Source: Eggerthellaceae bacterium
GTDB lineage: Bacteria > Actinomycetota > Coriobacteriia > Coriobacteriales > Eggerthellaceae
Direction: 5' to 3'
Assembly (NCBI GenBank): GCA_009782605.1
Contig: WRIR01000018.1
Coordinates: 1-49,473 of the forward strand
Length of the DNA stretch: 49,473 nt
This document shows positions 8,139 through 17,605 of this stretch, one piece after another. A program made the position numbers and the translations under genes. Position 1 is the stretch's first letter; each line of letters opens with the position of its first letter. Under the pieces are notes generated by a model that saw only the letters and a list, made by a program, of their open reading frames with translations, did no database searches and was not told the DNA's origin.

Positions 8139-8182
8139 GCATATTCGTGCAATTCGGACAATCCCCAATTCGCATATTCGTG
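8139..8182 (+). repeat. Direct repeat upstream of the DUF1697 gene
   Basis: GCATATTCGTG occurs at 8139-8149 and again at 8172-8182, 33 bp apart, with a CAATTCG motif twice in between. The 33-bp spacing is about three helical turns, which would suit a regulator binding one face. A TATACT at about 8209 could be the -10 of the next gene. Confidence 0.5.
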
Positions 8183-8247
8183 GCATTCAGCTCGTTTCAA
8201 GGCTGTATACTCGTGGTAGTTGAACCATGAAACAGGAAGGTGGAACC

Positions 8248-8799
8248 ATGGAGACCTATATAGCGCTGCTGCGCGGCATAAACGTCGGCGGCAACAACAA
8301 GATAAGCATGGCAGAGCTCAAAGCCGCGTTCTGCGAGGCGGGCTTTTCCGATGTGCGCACCTACATAAACAGCGGGAACGTGGTTTTCACAAGCGACCTG
8401 GACGCATCGGCGGTGCAAGCGGCCTGCGAGGCCATCATTGCAGAAGAGTTCGCCTTGAGCATTGCCGTCGCAGTCCTGACTGCCGGCGAGCTTGCGGATG
8501 CCCTTGCCCATGCTCCCGACTGGTGGGGCAGCGCCCCCGACGCCAAGCACAACGCCATCTTCGTCATCCCGCCCGCGACGGCACAAGACGTGTGTGCCGA
8601 GGTCGGCGAGATAAAGCCGGAATACGAGAAGTGCGCCTATCACGGCAGGCTGATCTTCTGGTCCGCCCCGATGGAGACCTTCTCGCGGACGCGGTGGGGG
8701 AGCGTGTCCAAGCGGACGACCTACCAAAAGATCACAATACGCAACTCAAACACCGCCTTCAAGCTGGCAGAACTTGCAGGGCTCGCGCAAGGAAGCTGA
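8248..8799 (+). CDS. DUF1697 domain-containing protein
   Basis: A 183-residue protein beginning METYIALLRGINVGGNNKIS, the hallmark of DUF1697, followed by the family blocks TYINSGNVVF and KRTTYQKITIRNSNT near the end. Its length matches the family. The ATG at 8248 is preferred over the one at 8227 because GGAAGGTGGAACC precedes it. The gene stands alone between the fused glycosylase gene and the convergent LuxR gene. The biochemical role of DUF1697 is not known. Confidence 0.85.
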   Translation: METYIALLRGINVGGNNKISMAELKAAFCEAGFSDVRTYINSGNVVFTSDLDASAVQAACEAIIAEEFALSIAVAVLTAGELADALAHAPDWWGSAPDAKHNAIFVIPPATAQDVCAEVGEIKPEYEKCAYHGRLIFWSAPMETFSRTRWGSVSKRTTYQKITIRNSNTAFKLAELAGLAQGS

Positions 8800-8837
8800 T
8801 ACCAACATCGTCTGGCAAAGAAAAGCCCTGTGCCAGG

Positions 8838-10316
8838 TTACTCGACGCCATCGAGGATATCGAGGAGGGATTGTCTGTTATGGATATCGAGCTTGGCGTA
8901 GACACGCTGAATGTAGGTTCTGACAGTTGATTCGGATACGTAGAGCTTAGAGCTAATGCTGCGCACACTGCGCCCCTGCGTGTAAAGATAGATAACCTCG
9001 CTCTCCTTTTCCGAAATGCCGTATTGAGCGCATATGGCCTTGAGCCGTATATGTGCTGGACTTTCCTCGCCGTCGCCGAGCGTAGCTATGTTGTTATCCC
9101 GGGGCGTGGCCTGGTCGAGGGAGTTGGACCCAGTATCAAGGATCTTGTTGTTGATGAGCAGGATGATGATGACTCCTGCAGTAACGACTATCGTCAAAAG
9201 TGTCCCGCTCACCAATATGGGCCCGGAATCTGCCGATACCGGAAGCAGGAGGTATGCTGTGATGTCCCCCACGATATGGGGAAGAAGGCACACCAAGGCA
9301 AAAACCCCGTACAGGAAGACAGGAGAAAGCGACTGTTCCTCTGCCACCTCAGACAAAAAGACAAGGAGCCACACGATCAAGACGATCACCCCTGCTCGCA
9401 TAATGCCAAAGAGCTCAAGGGGGTAATCCTCAAAGACGAGCAGGAAGAATATAGCCACCATGATGATTGCCTCGATAACAAAGCAGAGCAAGTTGAACCA
9501 TGACTTACGACGGATAGTCCGGTCGATAACGAACAAGGCAAGCAACACAGCAGCAAGGCCATACATAACCTGATTCGAATATACGAGGCTATACCCATGG
9601 TCTAAGGTGAAACTGCTGAAAAACCCACTGCAAAAGAAAAAAGGGATAGTGCCGAACAGTGTTATCTGCGCTGTCTTGCTCTGCGAGAAGAATATGTCCC
9701 GCCAGCTGAATTTCCCCTCGCCATGAGCCTTGAGAGCTTGGTTAGCTAAAGACGAAGAGCGCAGGCTTTCGCTCTCCAAAGCCATAAAAAGCGCGAGCAT
9801 AATGAGGACAGCTACGAACAAGGCCTGTTGAATAGTTCCCATACTGAGATCGGACACCCTATTGAGAACAGGAAAAGCCAATACAGCAATGGTAGCCCCG
9901 AGAAAGACAAGGGGGCGAAGAATTCTTGTGGGGGAAGGGGACAGAACCAGGCACATCAACAAGATGCTCAGACCCCGGGCTCCTCCCAGGACAGCATTGG
10001 AGAGCGCCGATGCGACCGAAGAATTCCCCACCAGTACAAAACACATCACAAGAACTGCAAGAGCAAGCAGGCAAAAGAGCAGGGGCATACCGATGCTATG
10101 ATGATGCGAGACAAAAGAAAACCCTAGTATGATTATGAAGAACGCAGAATAAACAACCACCGCGGCAAATTCACTGTTTTCCCCACCAAGCTCGCTTCTA
10201 ATGATAATTGATGCCGCAAAAACCACAGCTACAATCAACGTGCTCAGGACGCTCTTGACGATGAAGCGAACCGCAGCCTTTCTCGTTGATGCGATTGTAT
10301 CGGCTTTTGTTTTCAT
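8838..10316 (-). CDS. LuxR-type regulator with polytopic membrane domain
   Basis: A 492-residue protein with about ten to twelve hydrophobic segments (residues about 20-400) and a C-terminal LuxR/GerE helix-turn-helix in the last 65 residues (ISEKESEVIYLYTQGRSVRS, then SSKLYVSESTVRTYIQRVYAKL). The architecture matches the membrane-bound LuxR regulators expanded in Eggerthellaceae, which sit next to respiratory reductase genes. The start at 10316 (MKTKADTIAS) is chosen because hydrophobic sequence begins soon after and GGGAAG lies upstream; a longer frame reaches 10460. It is divergent from a Tat FAD reductase, 321 bp away, which it probably controls by sensing a ligand in or across the membrane. 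GC content is lower than in the neighbours. Confidence 0.85.
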   Translation of the reverse strand: MKTKADTIASTRKAAVRFIVKSVLSTLIVAVVFAASIIIRSELGGENSEFAAVVVYSAFFIIILGFSFVSHHHSIGMPLLFCLLALAVLVMCFVLVGNSSVASALSNAVLGGARGLSILLMCLVLSPSPTRILRPLVFLGATIAVLAFPVLNRVSDLSMGTIQQALFVAVLIMLALFMALESESLRSSSLANQALKAHGEGKFSWRDIFFSQSKTAQITLFGTIPFFFCSGFFSSFTLDHGYSLVYSNQVMYGLAAVLLALFVIDRTIRRKSWFNLLCFVIEAIIMVAIFFLLVFEDYPLELFGIMRAGVIVLIVWLLVFLSEVAEEQSLSPVFLYGVFALVCLLPHIVGDITAYLLLPVSADSGPILVSGTLLTIVVTAGVIIILLINNKILDTGSNSLDQATPRDNNIATLGDGEESPAHIRLKAICAQYGISEKESEVIYLYTQGRSVRSISSKLYVSESTVRTYIQRVYAKLDIHNRQSLLDILDGVE

Positions 10317-10637
10317 TTCAAAAAGGCTTCCCTTGCCTAACAATGCGAACCTGTATTTGCCCTCCAATGGAATGTTACGGGTGCGTACATGCTTAGTCAA
10401 TCCAGCAAAATAACAGGAACGCGTTTTTGTGTGAAAAATCGGCGCATAGACGGCATTCATTCCAGCAAATGTATGTTTTATATGACAAAAACAAGATCCA
10501 TGCCGATTTCATACGACAAACGGCCCCAGTCCAATGAATACAGTGAACGAGTCCGTGTTTTGCTGTGGGCCATATCCGGCCTGTAGTAAAACAACACGGA
10601 TAAACAGTAATCGCAAGAGAGGAAGAGGGGGGAAGGT
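10317..10637. promoter_or_regulatory. Divergent control region between LuxR and FAD reductase genes
   Basis: This 321-bp AT-richer stretch holds no convincing gene. It must carry the promoters of both divergent genes. An imperfect palindrome GTTTTATATGACAAAAAC lies near 10475-10490, and a larger inverted repeat is listed separately. No clean -35/-10 pair was found, which fits activator-dependent expression. Confidence 0.5.
10553..10599. promoter_or_regulatory. Large imperfect inverted repeat before the second FAD reductase
   Basis: CCGTGTTTT (10553-10561) is mirrored by AAAACAACACGG (10588-10599), with an inner GGCC/GGCC pair around CATATC. It lies 39 bases before the reductase start codon and may be an operator for the divergent LuxR regulator or a leader RNA hairpin. 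Confidence 0.5.
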
Positions 10638-12446
10638 ATGGAAGACAACAAGCAGCTATCACGTCGATCATTTCTCAAGAGGGGTGCAGCAGTCGGTGCT
10701 GTGGGAGCAGTAGCAGCGCTCGGGGGTGTTACGCTGACCGGGTGCCAGCCTGGCAGCTCCAACGATCCTGCAACGGGTGCGAACAGGGCAACCGGCAGCG
10801 GCACCATCGACGAGCATATCCCCGAGGGCAGGCGTGCTACTGCGACACTGGAGAACGCAGAGCCCATCGCCCCAGAGGGCCCGCCTGCAGAATGGACCGC
10901 AGAGGCCGATCTTGTAATTGTAGGAACAGGCGGCGGCGGCCTTGCCGCAGCACTCTTGGCACGCGACAGAGGTGCCTCTGTCATCATAGTCGAGAAGCAA
11001 GATGCCCCCGGCGGCGCGACACAGCACGCAAATGGTTGGGTTAATCTTGCAGGTACCGGCACTTGGCAGCAGGGGATGGAATTCAGCGTGCCCGAATTCC
11101 CCTATGAACGGGACAAATTCATCAGGTATTTTGAGAAGGACTATCAATTCACCGTTTATAACGACCTCCTTGGCAACATGGCCGAGACCGCTGGCGAATG
11201 TATCGACTGGATGCTGGAAAAGGGAGCCGATCTCACCGGTGGGCGCGGTGGCATGTTCTATCAGCCAACGCCCGTTGCAAAGAACGAGCAGCACAAGTGC
11301 ATGTCCTTTAGGGTGGTAACCGATCAGTTTGCGGCACTTGGTGCAGAGGCTGGCGCTGACTTCCACTACAGCTCACCCTGCTCAGCACTTATAGTCGAGG
11401 ACAACAGGGTCGTAGGCATCAAAGCGACCGACTCTAACGGCGACATGTATTTCAAGGCCAACAAAGGCGTTATCCTCTGCTCGGGTGGCATTGGCATGAA
11501 CCCCGATATGCTCAAGAAATACATCCCTACTGCGTACAAAGTAGCTGTTTCCGGTGGTCCCATGCCCTACCACACAGGTGAGTGCACCCGTATGGCATTG
11601 GGCGTTGGCGCCGACATGGCGGGCATCGATTCTTGGTGCGGATGGGAATCCGAGATGGATAACGGCACAGGCAACTGGGTCTACTTCTGGAGCGCACGCC
11701 AGATAACCCAACTTCCCTGGCTTAACATCGACATCCGTGGCAAGCGTTGTAATTTCTACGAGTGGGGTGCAGGTGAGAACTCCTATCAGGACGAACTCCC
11801 CTTTGCCCAACCTGGTCAAGACCGCGCACGCGCTCAGGTTCAGGCCTCACGGATCGGTCACCGTGCCTACGCGATCTTCGATGGCAATTTCGAGGAGTAT
11901 ATGTGGAAAATCTCTAATCCTCCCCTGGCCGAGAGGCGCCCGGTCACCAAGGATGATCCGGTTGTCGAGCAAGACCTGTTCGATACCGACTGGCGTGTCG
12001 AGTTCGAGAAGGCGTTGGATGATGGCCGGATGAAGCGGGCGGACACCCTTGAGGGATTGGCCGAGTTGCTTGGGCTCGATCCCCAGACCGTAAAGGAAGC
12101 CGTAGACCAGTGGAATAAGAACTGCGCCAATGGCGTGGATACGGGCACCGTGTATCCTCTCACTGAAGTCTTCCTCAATCCCATTACGGAACCGCCCTTC
12201 TATGGTGCAAAGATGGGTGTCATCATCGGAAAGACGCTTGCCGGCTTGCGCGTTGACGAGGATCTTCGCGTACTCGACGAGCAAGGCAGGGTCATTCCTG
12301 GCCTGTATGCCAATTTCACGACAGCAGGCGGGATCTGCGGTGAGTCAACCTATGGCACCAGTCTTGTGAACACCTCGATTCTCGGCGGCCTAGCCTTAAC
12401 CTGGACGAGCGGCTACCATGCTGCTAAGGTCGCCCTGGCTGACTAA
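10638..12446 (+). CDS. Tat-exported FAD-dependent reductase (fumarate reductase flavoprotein-like)
   Basis: A 602-residue flavoprotein of the FAD_binding_2 family. Twin arginines occur in LSRRSFLKR (residues 8-16) and a lipobox LTGC ends at Cys36, so it is probably an exported lipoprotein. The dinucleotide-binding motif is LVIVGTGGGGLAAALLA (about 92-108), followed by VEKQDAPGGAT. The C-terminal flavin region is GLYANFTTAGGICGESTYGT. No haem motif or FMN-binding domain is present. GAGGGGGGAAGG precedes the ATG. It differs strongly from the reductase at 4175-5827, so the two are old paralogues rather than a recent duplication. The divergent membrane LuxR regulator is the likely controller. The substrate cannot be predicted. 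Confidence 0.85.
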   Translation: MEDNKQLSRRSFLKRGAAVGAVGAVAALGGVTLTGCQPGSSNDPATGANRATGSGTIDEHIPEGRRATATLENAEPIAPEGPPAEWTAEADLVIVGTGGGGLAAALLARDRGASVIIVEKQDAPGGATQHANGWVNLAGTGTWQQGMEFSVPEFPYERDKFIRYFEKDYQFTVYNDLLGNMAETAGECIDWMLEKGADLTGGRGGMFYQPTPVAKNEQHKCMSFRVVTDQFAALGAEAGADFHYSSPCSALIVEDNRVVGIKATDSNGDMYFKANKGVILCSGGIGMNPDMLKKYIPTAYKVAVSGGPMPYHTGECTRMALGVGADMAGIDSWCGWESEMDNGTGNWVYFWSARQITQLPWLNIDIRGKRCNFYEWGAGENSYQDELPFAQPGQDRARAQVQASRIGHRAYAIFDGNFEEYMWKISNPPLAERRPVTKDDPVVEQDLFDTDWRVEFEKALDDGRMKRADTLEGLAELLGLDPQTVKEAVDQWNKNCANGVDTGTVYPLTEVFLNPITEPPFYGAKMGVIIGKTLAGLRVDEDLRVLDEQGRVIPGLYANFTTAGGICGESTYGTSLVNTSILGGLALTWTSGYHAAKVALAD

Positions 12447-12475
12447 GTAGCCTGGCTGCAACGCTGTACTGCATT

Positions 12476-12515
12476 GCCCCTGAGGGTTTTATTATCCGCA
12501 GGGGCGATCCCTTTT
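12476..12515 (+). terminator. Terminator after the second FAD reductase
   Basis: GCCCCTG (12476-12482) pairs with CAGGGGC (12499-12505), followed by GATCCCTTTT. The hairpin starts 30 bases after the stop codon. Confidence 0.7.
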
Positions 12516-12624
12516 GCGTGCAACTTGACGGCAAATGGGGCTTCATCAAACTGCTAGAATAGGACAAAACCGTCAAAGACAGGCTGCTTGGTGCTTGCAC
12601 GCTTGACAGGCTGCAATTTCGCCG

Positions 12625-13251
12625 CTATCGGAAAAAATGGGGGGATGTTATAGAGAGCTTCAACTCGTCACGGATTCCGCATAAACTGGCATTTGTCAGG
12701 AGTGCAAGCCCCTTGTAAAACAGGTGGTCCGTCGATGCGTCCAAGGCTTCCAAAAAATGCCCCGACCATGTCAGGAAATGCAGGCTGAGGAATTCCTCCA
12801 ACAGCCGGGGATCATTCAGGGCAATCCAAGACATGAGGGCAAGCATCTGTCCAATGTGGTCTTCAACTTTCTTGTCGCCCTCTGCCTGCCCGATGCCTTG
12901 AGCTGCCAGCCATCGCCTCAGTTCCAGGGTGGCGGTAGAGCAGGTTGCGCCTTCCCTGTCGGTGTAGTAAGAACCCCAGGGAGGCGCCGGCTTGGGGGTG
13001 GGCCCGATTGCGAACAGGCGCCGGAATTCCCACACCAGGGTATCCGGCCCCCCTTCCAGCCCCTCCTTCATCCGGGATATCAAGGCAGCAGCTTCTGCAT
13101 CGCCGACGAAGGGCCATTCCCGCCCAAGCTGCTCTGCATCCGAGAACGCGAATGCTTCTAACAGGCCGGAGCAGGCCCCCTGCTCCGGATCGACCAGATA
13201 CAGGGGGCCAAGGGTAGCACCGACAAAGGAAACAGAGGAATGGATATCCAT
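12625..13251 (-). CDS. TorD/DmsD-family molybdoenzyme chaperone
   Basis: A 208-residue, mostly helical protein with features of the TorD/DmsD/NarJ chaperone family: WEFRRLFAIGPTPKPAPPWGSYY carries the usual (E)xxRLF...P..P..S.Y pattern, and DHIGQMLALMSWIA is the conserved D-H-x-x-x-x-L helix. Such proteins bind the Tat signal of the catalytic subunit until the molybdenum cofactor is inserted. The ATG at 13251 lies 8 bases after the stop of the membrane-anchor gene. It is the last gene of the A-B-C operon at 13259-17226 and surely serves that complex. Confidence 0.82.
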   Translation of the reverse strand: MDIHSSVSFVGATLGPLYLVDPEQGACSGLLEAFAFSDAEQLGREWPFVGDAEAAALISRMKEGLEGGPDTLVWEFRRLFAIGPTPKPAPPWGSYYTDREGATCSTATLELRRWLAAQGIGQAEGDKKVEDHIGQMLALMSWIALNDPRLLEEFLSLHFLTWSGHFLEALDASTDHLFYKGLALLTNASLCGIRDELKLSITSPHFFR

Positions 13252-13258
13252 TGCCCCG

Positions 13259-14110
13259 CTACACCCCAACGGTTATATAAAGGGCATAAAACACCAGGCG
13301 TCCGACAAACACAGAGCACAAGACGACGAGGCAGCCAAGGGCGACAACGCCAAGGCGCGGTACGCGGACAACAGAAATGACCGCAAGGGCCAAAGACAAA
13401 ACCAGCCCTGCTATACTGCCGACAAGCCACGGCAGGGCTGCGGCTACCTGATGGCCTGCGGCCTCGATGCCGCCGGCGACCATAAATAGCCCGAGGGTGC
13501 CGATCACTGCGGCAGCGGCCCCAAGCAGGCCCAAGGCCACAAAAAGCACCTTGAACGACCCGGATGCGACATCCTTCAAGACATCTGCGGCCTGGAGGAT
13601 CAGCAGCCCGAACAAGCTCCCGCCCAAAAGGCAGTACCCGAGCATTGAGGCAGGCGCAAAAGGCGTGTTCCAGGTGGGGATGGTGGGAATCGCATAGGCA
13701 AGGCCGATGAAGCCTGCAAAGAAGACCGCGAGGACGGCCAAAACCGACACCAAGGCCTTCCGAACACCAAGTCCCAGCCTGCCCGTGAGGGCCGCAACCC
13801 AATAAGCCAGGGCCACTACCATGAAAGCAAGCCCTACGACAACCTCGTTTGTCAGGGGCGACCGGCCAACGCCGTTAAGGGCATTCAGGGCGTTAAGCGG
13901 CGTGGCCAGGTGGAACATTGCAGCAATAAAGCCGACTCCCACAAGAAGCACCGGAATAGCCGTGAGCCTGTCGATTTTCTTGAGCTTTTCCGGCGAGCTC
14001 GAAAACAGGCCGCCGGGAATCGCCAGCGCCAGGGCCACAAATACCCCGGCCCCGATCGATGCCAGTGTAGAGAATGCTGCCAAAGGCAGCTCTGCATATG
14101 CGTGTTCCAT
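13259..14110 (-). CDS. dmsC: DMSO reductase-type membrane anchor subunit (DmsC-like)
   Basis: A 283-residue integral membrane protein with about eight hydrophobic helices and no soluble domain. Its N-terminus (MEHAYAELPLAAFSTLASIG) is typical of DmsC, where ELPL-type segments start the first helix. DmsC oxidises menaquinol and passes electrons to the Fe-S subunit. The start codon lies 2 bases after the stop of the Fe-S subunit gene and has GGAGG upstream, so translation is coupled. The quinol-site residues cannot be assigned without an alignment. Confidence 0.85.
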   Translation of the reverse strand: MEHAYAELPLAAFSTLASIGAGVFVALALAIPGGLFSSSPEKLKKIDRLTAIPVLLVGVGFIAAMFHLATPLNALNALNGVGRSPLTNEVVVGLAFMVVALAYWVAALTGRLGLGVRKALVSVLAVLAVFFAGFIGLAYAIPTIPTWNTPFAPASMLGYCLLGGSLFGLLILQAADVLKDVASGSFKVLFVALGLLGAAAAVIGTLGLFMVAGGIEAAGHQVAAALPWLVGSIAGLVLSLALAVISVVRVPRLGVVALGCLVVLCSVFVGRLVFYALYITVGV

Positions 14111-14112
14111 GG

Positions 14113-14745
14113 TTACAGCACCTCCAGGGGGTTGGCAATGAAAGCGTTATTCGTCCCGGCCGGCAGTGCAGCCGGCAGTGCGTCTTTGCTGGGCTTGATG
14201 AACATGTTGGGTTTCGTGTATTCCTTTGTGGGAAGCGGGGCGATATTGGCCTGCTCGCCCTTTGCCTGCATGTCAGGAATCGTGCCGAACCCGAGGGCCC
14301 GAGTCGGGCAGGCCAGTACGCAGACCGGTGCTTCGTCGTTTTTGACAAGGTGGTGACAGCCGTCGCATTTTACCGAATGCCCCTTTTCGCGATCCACTTT
14401 TGGCGCCCTATAAGGGCATGAGAGCGCACAATACCCGCAGCCGATACAGACCTTGGCGTCCACACAGACCAGCTCCGTTTCCGGGTCGCGGTGCATGGCA
14501 GCCGTGGGGCATACCTCTATACAAACCGCGTCGTCACAATGGTTGCATGATAGGGAGACGCTGTAGGCAAAGCAGTCAGTGCTGATTGCGCCGCCTCCGT
14601 CCCTGTTGGTGCTTCCGCCAGTGTATTCGAATACCTTGCGATAGGCAAAACCAAGGCCAAGGTCGTTCTTGTCTTTGCACGCATACACACAGGTTTTGCA
14701 TGCTGTGCAGCGGGTGCCGTCGAAATAGAATCCGTATGTGCTCAT
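14113..14745 (-). CDS. dmsB: 4Fe-4S electron-transfer subunit (DmsB-like)
   Basis: A 210-residue ferredoxin-type subunit with four cysteine clusters in order: CTACKTCVYACK, CNHCDDAVCIEVCP, CIGCGYCALSCP and CDGCHHLVKNDEAPVCVLACP, enough for four [4Fe-4S] clusters as in DmsB. It carries electrons from the membrane anchor to the molybdenum subunit. AAGGAGG lies 6 bases before the ATG. It has no Tat signal and is presumably co-exported with the catalytic subunit. Confidence 0.93.
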   Translation of the reverse strand: MSTYGFYFDGTRCTACKTCVYACKDKNDLGLGFAYRKVFEYTGGSTNRDGGGAISTDCFAYSVSLSCNHCDDAVCIEVCPTAAMHRDPETELVCVDAKVCIGCGYCALSCPYRAPKVDREKGHSVKCDGCHHLVKNDEAPVCVLACPTRALGFGTIPDMQAKGEQANIAPLPTKEYTKPNMFIKPSKDALPAALPAGTNNAFIANPLEVL

Positions 14746-14757
14746 GGCGCCTCCTTC

Positions 14758-17226
14758 CTACCCAGTCTTTTCGACTTGACATATATTGGTGTGCTGCGGG
14801 TTTCCCTTGGCAAAAGGCGATGGGCGATGGGTTGCAAGGGTGTTGTAGTTGCCGCCCCGGTCGATCCTGTCGCCGTTCATATCAGCGTCATGCCATGCGC
14901 CTTGGGGTGCGGCTACCGTGCCGGGGACGATGCGCGGAGTCACCCGGGCAAGGAGTTCCATTGCGCCAAACTCGTTCGATGCCCGGACAGTGTCGCCCGA
15001 CTCGATGCCACGGGGCCCAGCGTCTGCGGGGTTGATCCAGAGCTCCTGCGGATTGAGCTCCTTCAACAGCTCAACACCGCCCCATGAGGAATGGATGCGG
15101 CCCCTGTAGTGGAAGCCGGAGAGCGCCAGCGGGTACTGGTCCGTCGTCGTCTCGACACCGTACCACTCCGGCACATAGGTGGGTATGGCCGTGACCCTGT
15201 CATCCGGCAAGAACTCGTGGGCGGCAATGTAGTCAGCCAGTTCCTCCGAGTAGATGTCGATCTTCCCCGACATGGTCGACAGGGCCTTTCCCACAGGGTC
15301 TTTGCGATAGGCCTCAAGTGCGATGGTGTGCCCCTTGGGGTTCTTGCGGCAAAACACGCCCATCTCCCGTGCCGCCGTCAGTGTCGGCAGCGTGTCGTCC
15401 TTTGAGCGGGCAGCCTCGTAGAGGTCTTTGATCCAATCGCCTTCGGTCTTTCCTTCGGTGAAGTCCCTTTCGACCCCCAGGGCCTTGGCTATAAGGGAAA
15501 TGGCCTCGTAGGCGCTCTTGCGCTCGTGCTTTTGCCCATAGGGCCGCGACCCGGCTATCATGTATGCGGAATCGCCGCCGGTGCCTATCATGGACTCCTG
15601 CTCCAAGCGGAATATGTCGGGCAGGATGACGTCGCAGTACTTCATCGAGTCGCACATGACGATGTCAGAGCCGACGACAAACTCGCACTTGGTGTCGTCG
15701 GCCATGATGTCATGGACCCAGTTTATGTCGGAGTTTTGGTTGGTGATGCAGTTTCCGGCATAATTGACGACGAACTTGATGCCGACTTCGAGCTTTTCGG
15801 CGTTCTTGACCCCGTCGCGCATCTCGGTCATCTCCGGGCCACGCTCTATTGCGTCTACCATGGAAAAAACCGATATCTGCGTCTTGACCGGGTTGTTGCC
15901 TGCCGGTATGGTATCGAGGTTGATGGCATAGGAGCCCTCGCGCAACCCGTTGTTGGTCCCGGGCAGGCCTATCTGGCCAGTCAGGAGGGGCAGCATGCAA
16001 ATTGCCCAGGCAGTAAGCTCGCCATTGCTGCGGCGCTGCGAACCCCAGCCCTGTACGACATACAGCGGCTTGGCGGTACCGATCTCGTGGGCAAGCTCCC
16101 TAATACGGTTGGCGGGGATGCCGGTAATGGGTTCAGCCCACTCGGGGGTCTTCGCTATCCTGTCATAACCGGTGCCCATGATGTAGTCTTTGTATGACAG
16201 GTTCTTCCCTTGTGCGGATTCCGGCATGGTCTCTTCGTCAAAGCCCTGGCAGTACGTATGAAGGAAATCCAGGTCCACAAGGTTCGTGCTTATCAGCTCA
16301 TAGGCCAGTGCCGAGACGAGCGCAGCGTCGGTTCCCGGATTGATGGGAACCCAGGTATCGGAATGGCCCATCATCGAATCGCTGTAGCGGTAGTCAAACA
16401 CGTATACCTTGCCTTTGGTTTTTTCGCGCATGGCCACATAGTCGTGGTTGGAGACAGCTCCGCCCTGGCGCGTCTCGCAGGGGCTTGACCCGAAGACCAG
16501 GACCAGTGCAGCCTCGGCGGCGGCGCTGATCGTAGACCCGGCACCGCTGCTTCCATAGATGTAGGGCGTTATCCAGTTGATTTCTGCTGTCGAGTACGTG
16601 CCATAGTAGCCCAAATACCCGCCAAGTATGTTCAGCAGGCGGGGCCAGGAGCGGCCTGTCGAAGAGGAAACGCCCGTAGCATAGTTGATGTATACGGCCT
16701 CATTGCCATACTGGCTAATGACGCGCTTGAGGTTGCTGGAGACAAGCTCGATGGCTTCGTCCCAGCTTATCTGGGTGAACTTTCCTTCGCCCCGCTTAGT
16801 GCCTTCGGCGCGCTTGAGCGGGTAATTGATACGGTTGGGGTCATAGACCCAGGCACGGTAGGAGCGTCCGCGAAGGCATGCGCGGGGCTGGACGCTGTCG
16901 ATGTCATCGTCATCGACCGCATAGGTCTCAACCTGGACAATCTCGTCGTCTTTGACATGAAGCTTCAAGGAGCAGCGCCCCGGGCAATTGATTGCGCAGT
17001 GGTTCCAGACAATCCTTTCCTTTGAGTCTGCGACTGCTTCTGGTGTTTTGGCAACAAACCGGGGTACGACTTTGCCGAACATGCCTCCGGCAAGGGCCAG
17101 TGCGCCAAGCGCCCCGCCCGCCTTGACAAGGCTGCGTCTGGAAACTGCCGCACCCCCAAGGCCCGGGGTCCGTGCCGGGGCAGTTGCCGGGTTTGACGGC
17201 GGTGCTTCATGTGTGTGTTTTTCCAT
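14758..17226 (-). CDS. dmsA: Molybdopterin reductase catalytic subunit, DMSO reductase type
   Basis: An 822-residue member of the DMSO reductase superfamily. A Tat signal starts at VSRRSLVKAGG (residues 28-38) after an unusually long Pro/Ala-rich lead. The [4Fe-4S] site is C77-x3-C81-x3-C85 with a fourth Cys at 117 (RACLRGRS). The block GTYSTAEINW (about 209-218) aligns with the segment that carries the serine ligand of molybdenum in E. coli DmsA, so Ser212 is the likely ligand. The C-terminal molybdopterin-binding domain starts near YPLALSGFHYRGRIHSSW. GGGAGG precedes the start. It heads an A-B-C-chaperone operon. The substrate may be DMSO, another S- or N-oxide, or another small oxidant. 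Confidence 0.88.
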   Translation of the reverse strand: MEKHTHEAPPSNPATAPARTPGLGGAAVSRRSLVKAGGALGALALAGGMFGKVVPRFVAKTPEAVADSKERIVWNHCAINCPGRCSLKLHVKDDEIVQVETYAVDDDDIDSVQPRACLRGRSYRAWVYDPNRINYPLKRAEGTKRGEGKFTQISWDEAIELVSSNLKRVISQYGNEAVYINYATGVSSSTGRSWPRLLNILGGYLGYYGTYSTAEINWITPYIYGSSGAGSTISAAAEAALVLVFGSSPCETRQGGAVSNHDYVAMREKTKGKVYVFDYRYSDSMMGHSDTWVPINPGTDAALVSALAYELISTNLVDLDFLHTYCQGFDEETMPESAQGKNLSYKDYIMGTGYDRIAKTPEWAEPITGIPANRIRELAHEIGTAKPLYVVQGWGSQRRSNGELTAWAICMLPLLTGQIGLPGTNNGLREGSYAINLDTIPAGNNPVKTQISVFSMVDAIERGPEMTEMRDGVKNAEKLEVGIKFVVNYAGNCITNQNSDINWVHDIMADDTKCEFVVGSDIVMCDSMKYCDVILPDIFRLEQESMIGTGGDSAYMIAGSRPYGQKHERKSAYEAISLIAKALGVERDFTEGKTEGDWIKDLYEAARSKDDTLPTLTAAREMGVFCRKNPKGHTIALEAYRKDPVGKALSTMSGKIDIYSEELADYIAAHEFLPDDRVTAIPTYVPEWYGVETTTDQYPLALSGFHYRGRIHSSWGGVELLKELNPQELWINPADAGPRGIESGDTVRASNEFGAMELLARVTPRIVPGTVAAPQGAWHDADMNGDRIDRGGNYNTLATHRPSPFAKGNPQHTNICQVEKTG

Positions 17227-17286
17227 AGATGCTCAACCTCCCTTTTGTCCTTTCTTGTCGTGATTACTTCAGCTGTAAAGACAGCA

Positions 17287-17317
17287 AACCGCTATTGGAT
17301 ACTGTCCAATAGCGGTT
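17287..17317. promoter_or_regulatory. Perfect 13-bp inverted repeat upstream of dmsA-like gene
   Basis: AACCGCTATTGGA (17287-17299) and TCCAATAGCGGTT (17305-17317) are exact complements around TACTG. The element is centred about 76 bases upstream of the catalytic subunit start. There is no T-tract in the minus direction, so an operator is more likely than a terminator. Confidence 0.7.
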
Positions 17318-17605
17318 CAATGTAGCAGGTTTTTATTTCGGGGAATCCGATAAAAAAGGTGATTTTACAGGTGATTTTTCAGGTTTTCCCGAATTCACCA
17401 AGTGCCGCGCCGGGCCTCCGCTGCGCTTCGCGCTGCATCGCACCGGGGTCGCGCCGAGCTTCGCACCGCACCACACTTGCCGCGCCGCACACCACCTTGC
17501 CGCGTTTCGCCTTGCCTCTGCCTTTGCCTATTCCCACGAACACCCGGCAGAGCCACATTCCTACGCCATCGAGGTTTTATCTTCCGGAGAATTAGAAAAA
17601 TGGGC

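Noticed and set aside
17400-17600. Small frames in the C/G-rich stretch between the dms-like operon and the hydrogenase
   Set aside because: They translate to low-complexity Arg/Pro/Ala sequence without a ribosome binding site or family resemblance.
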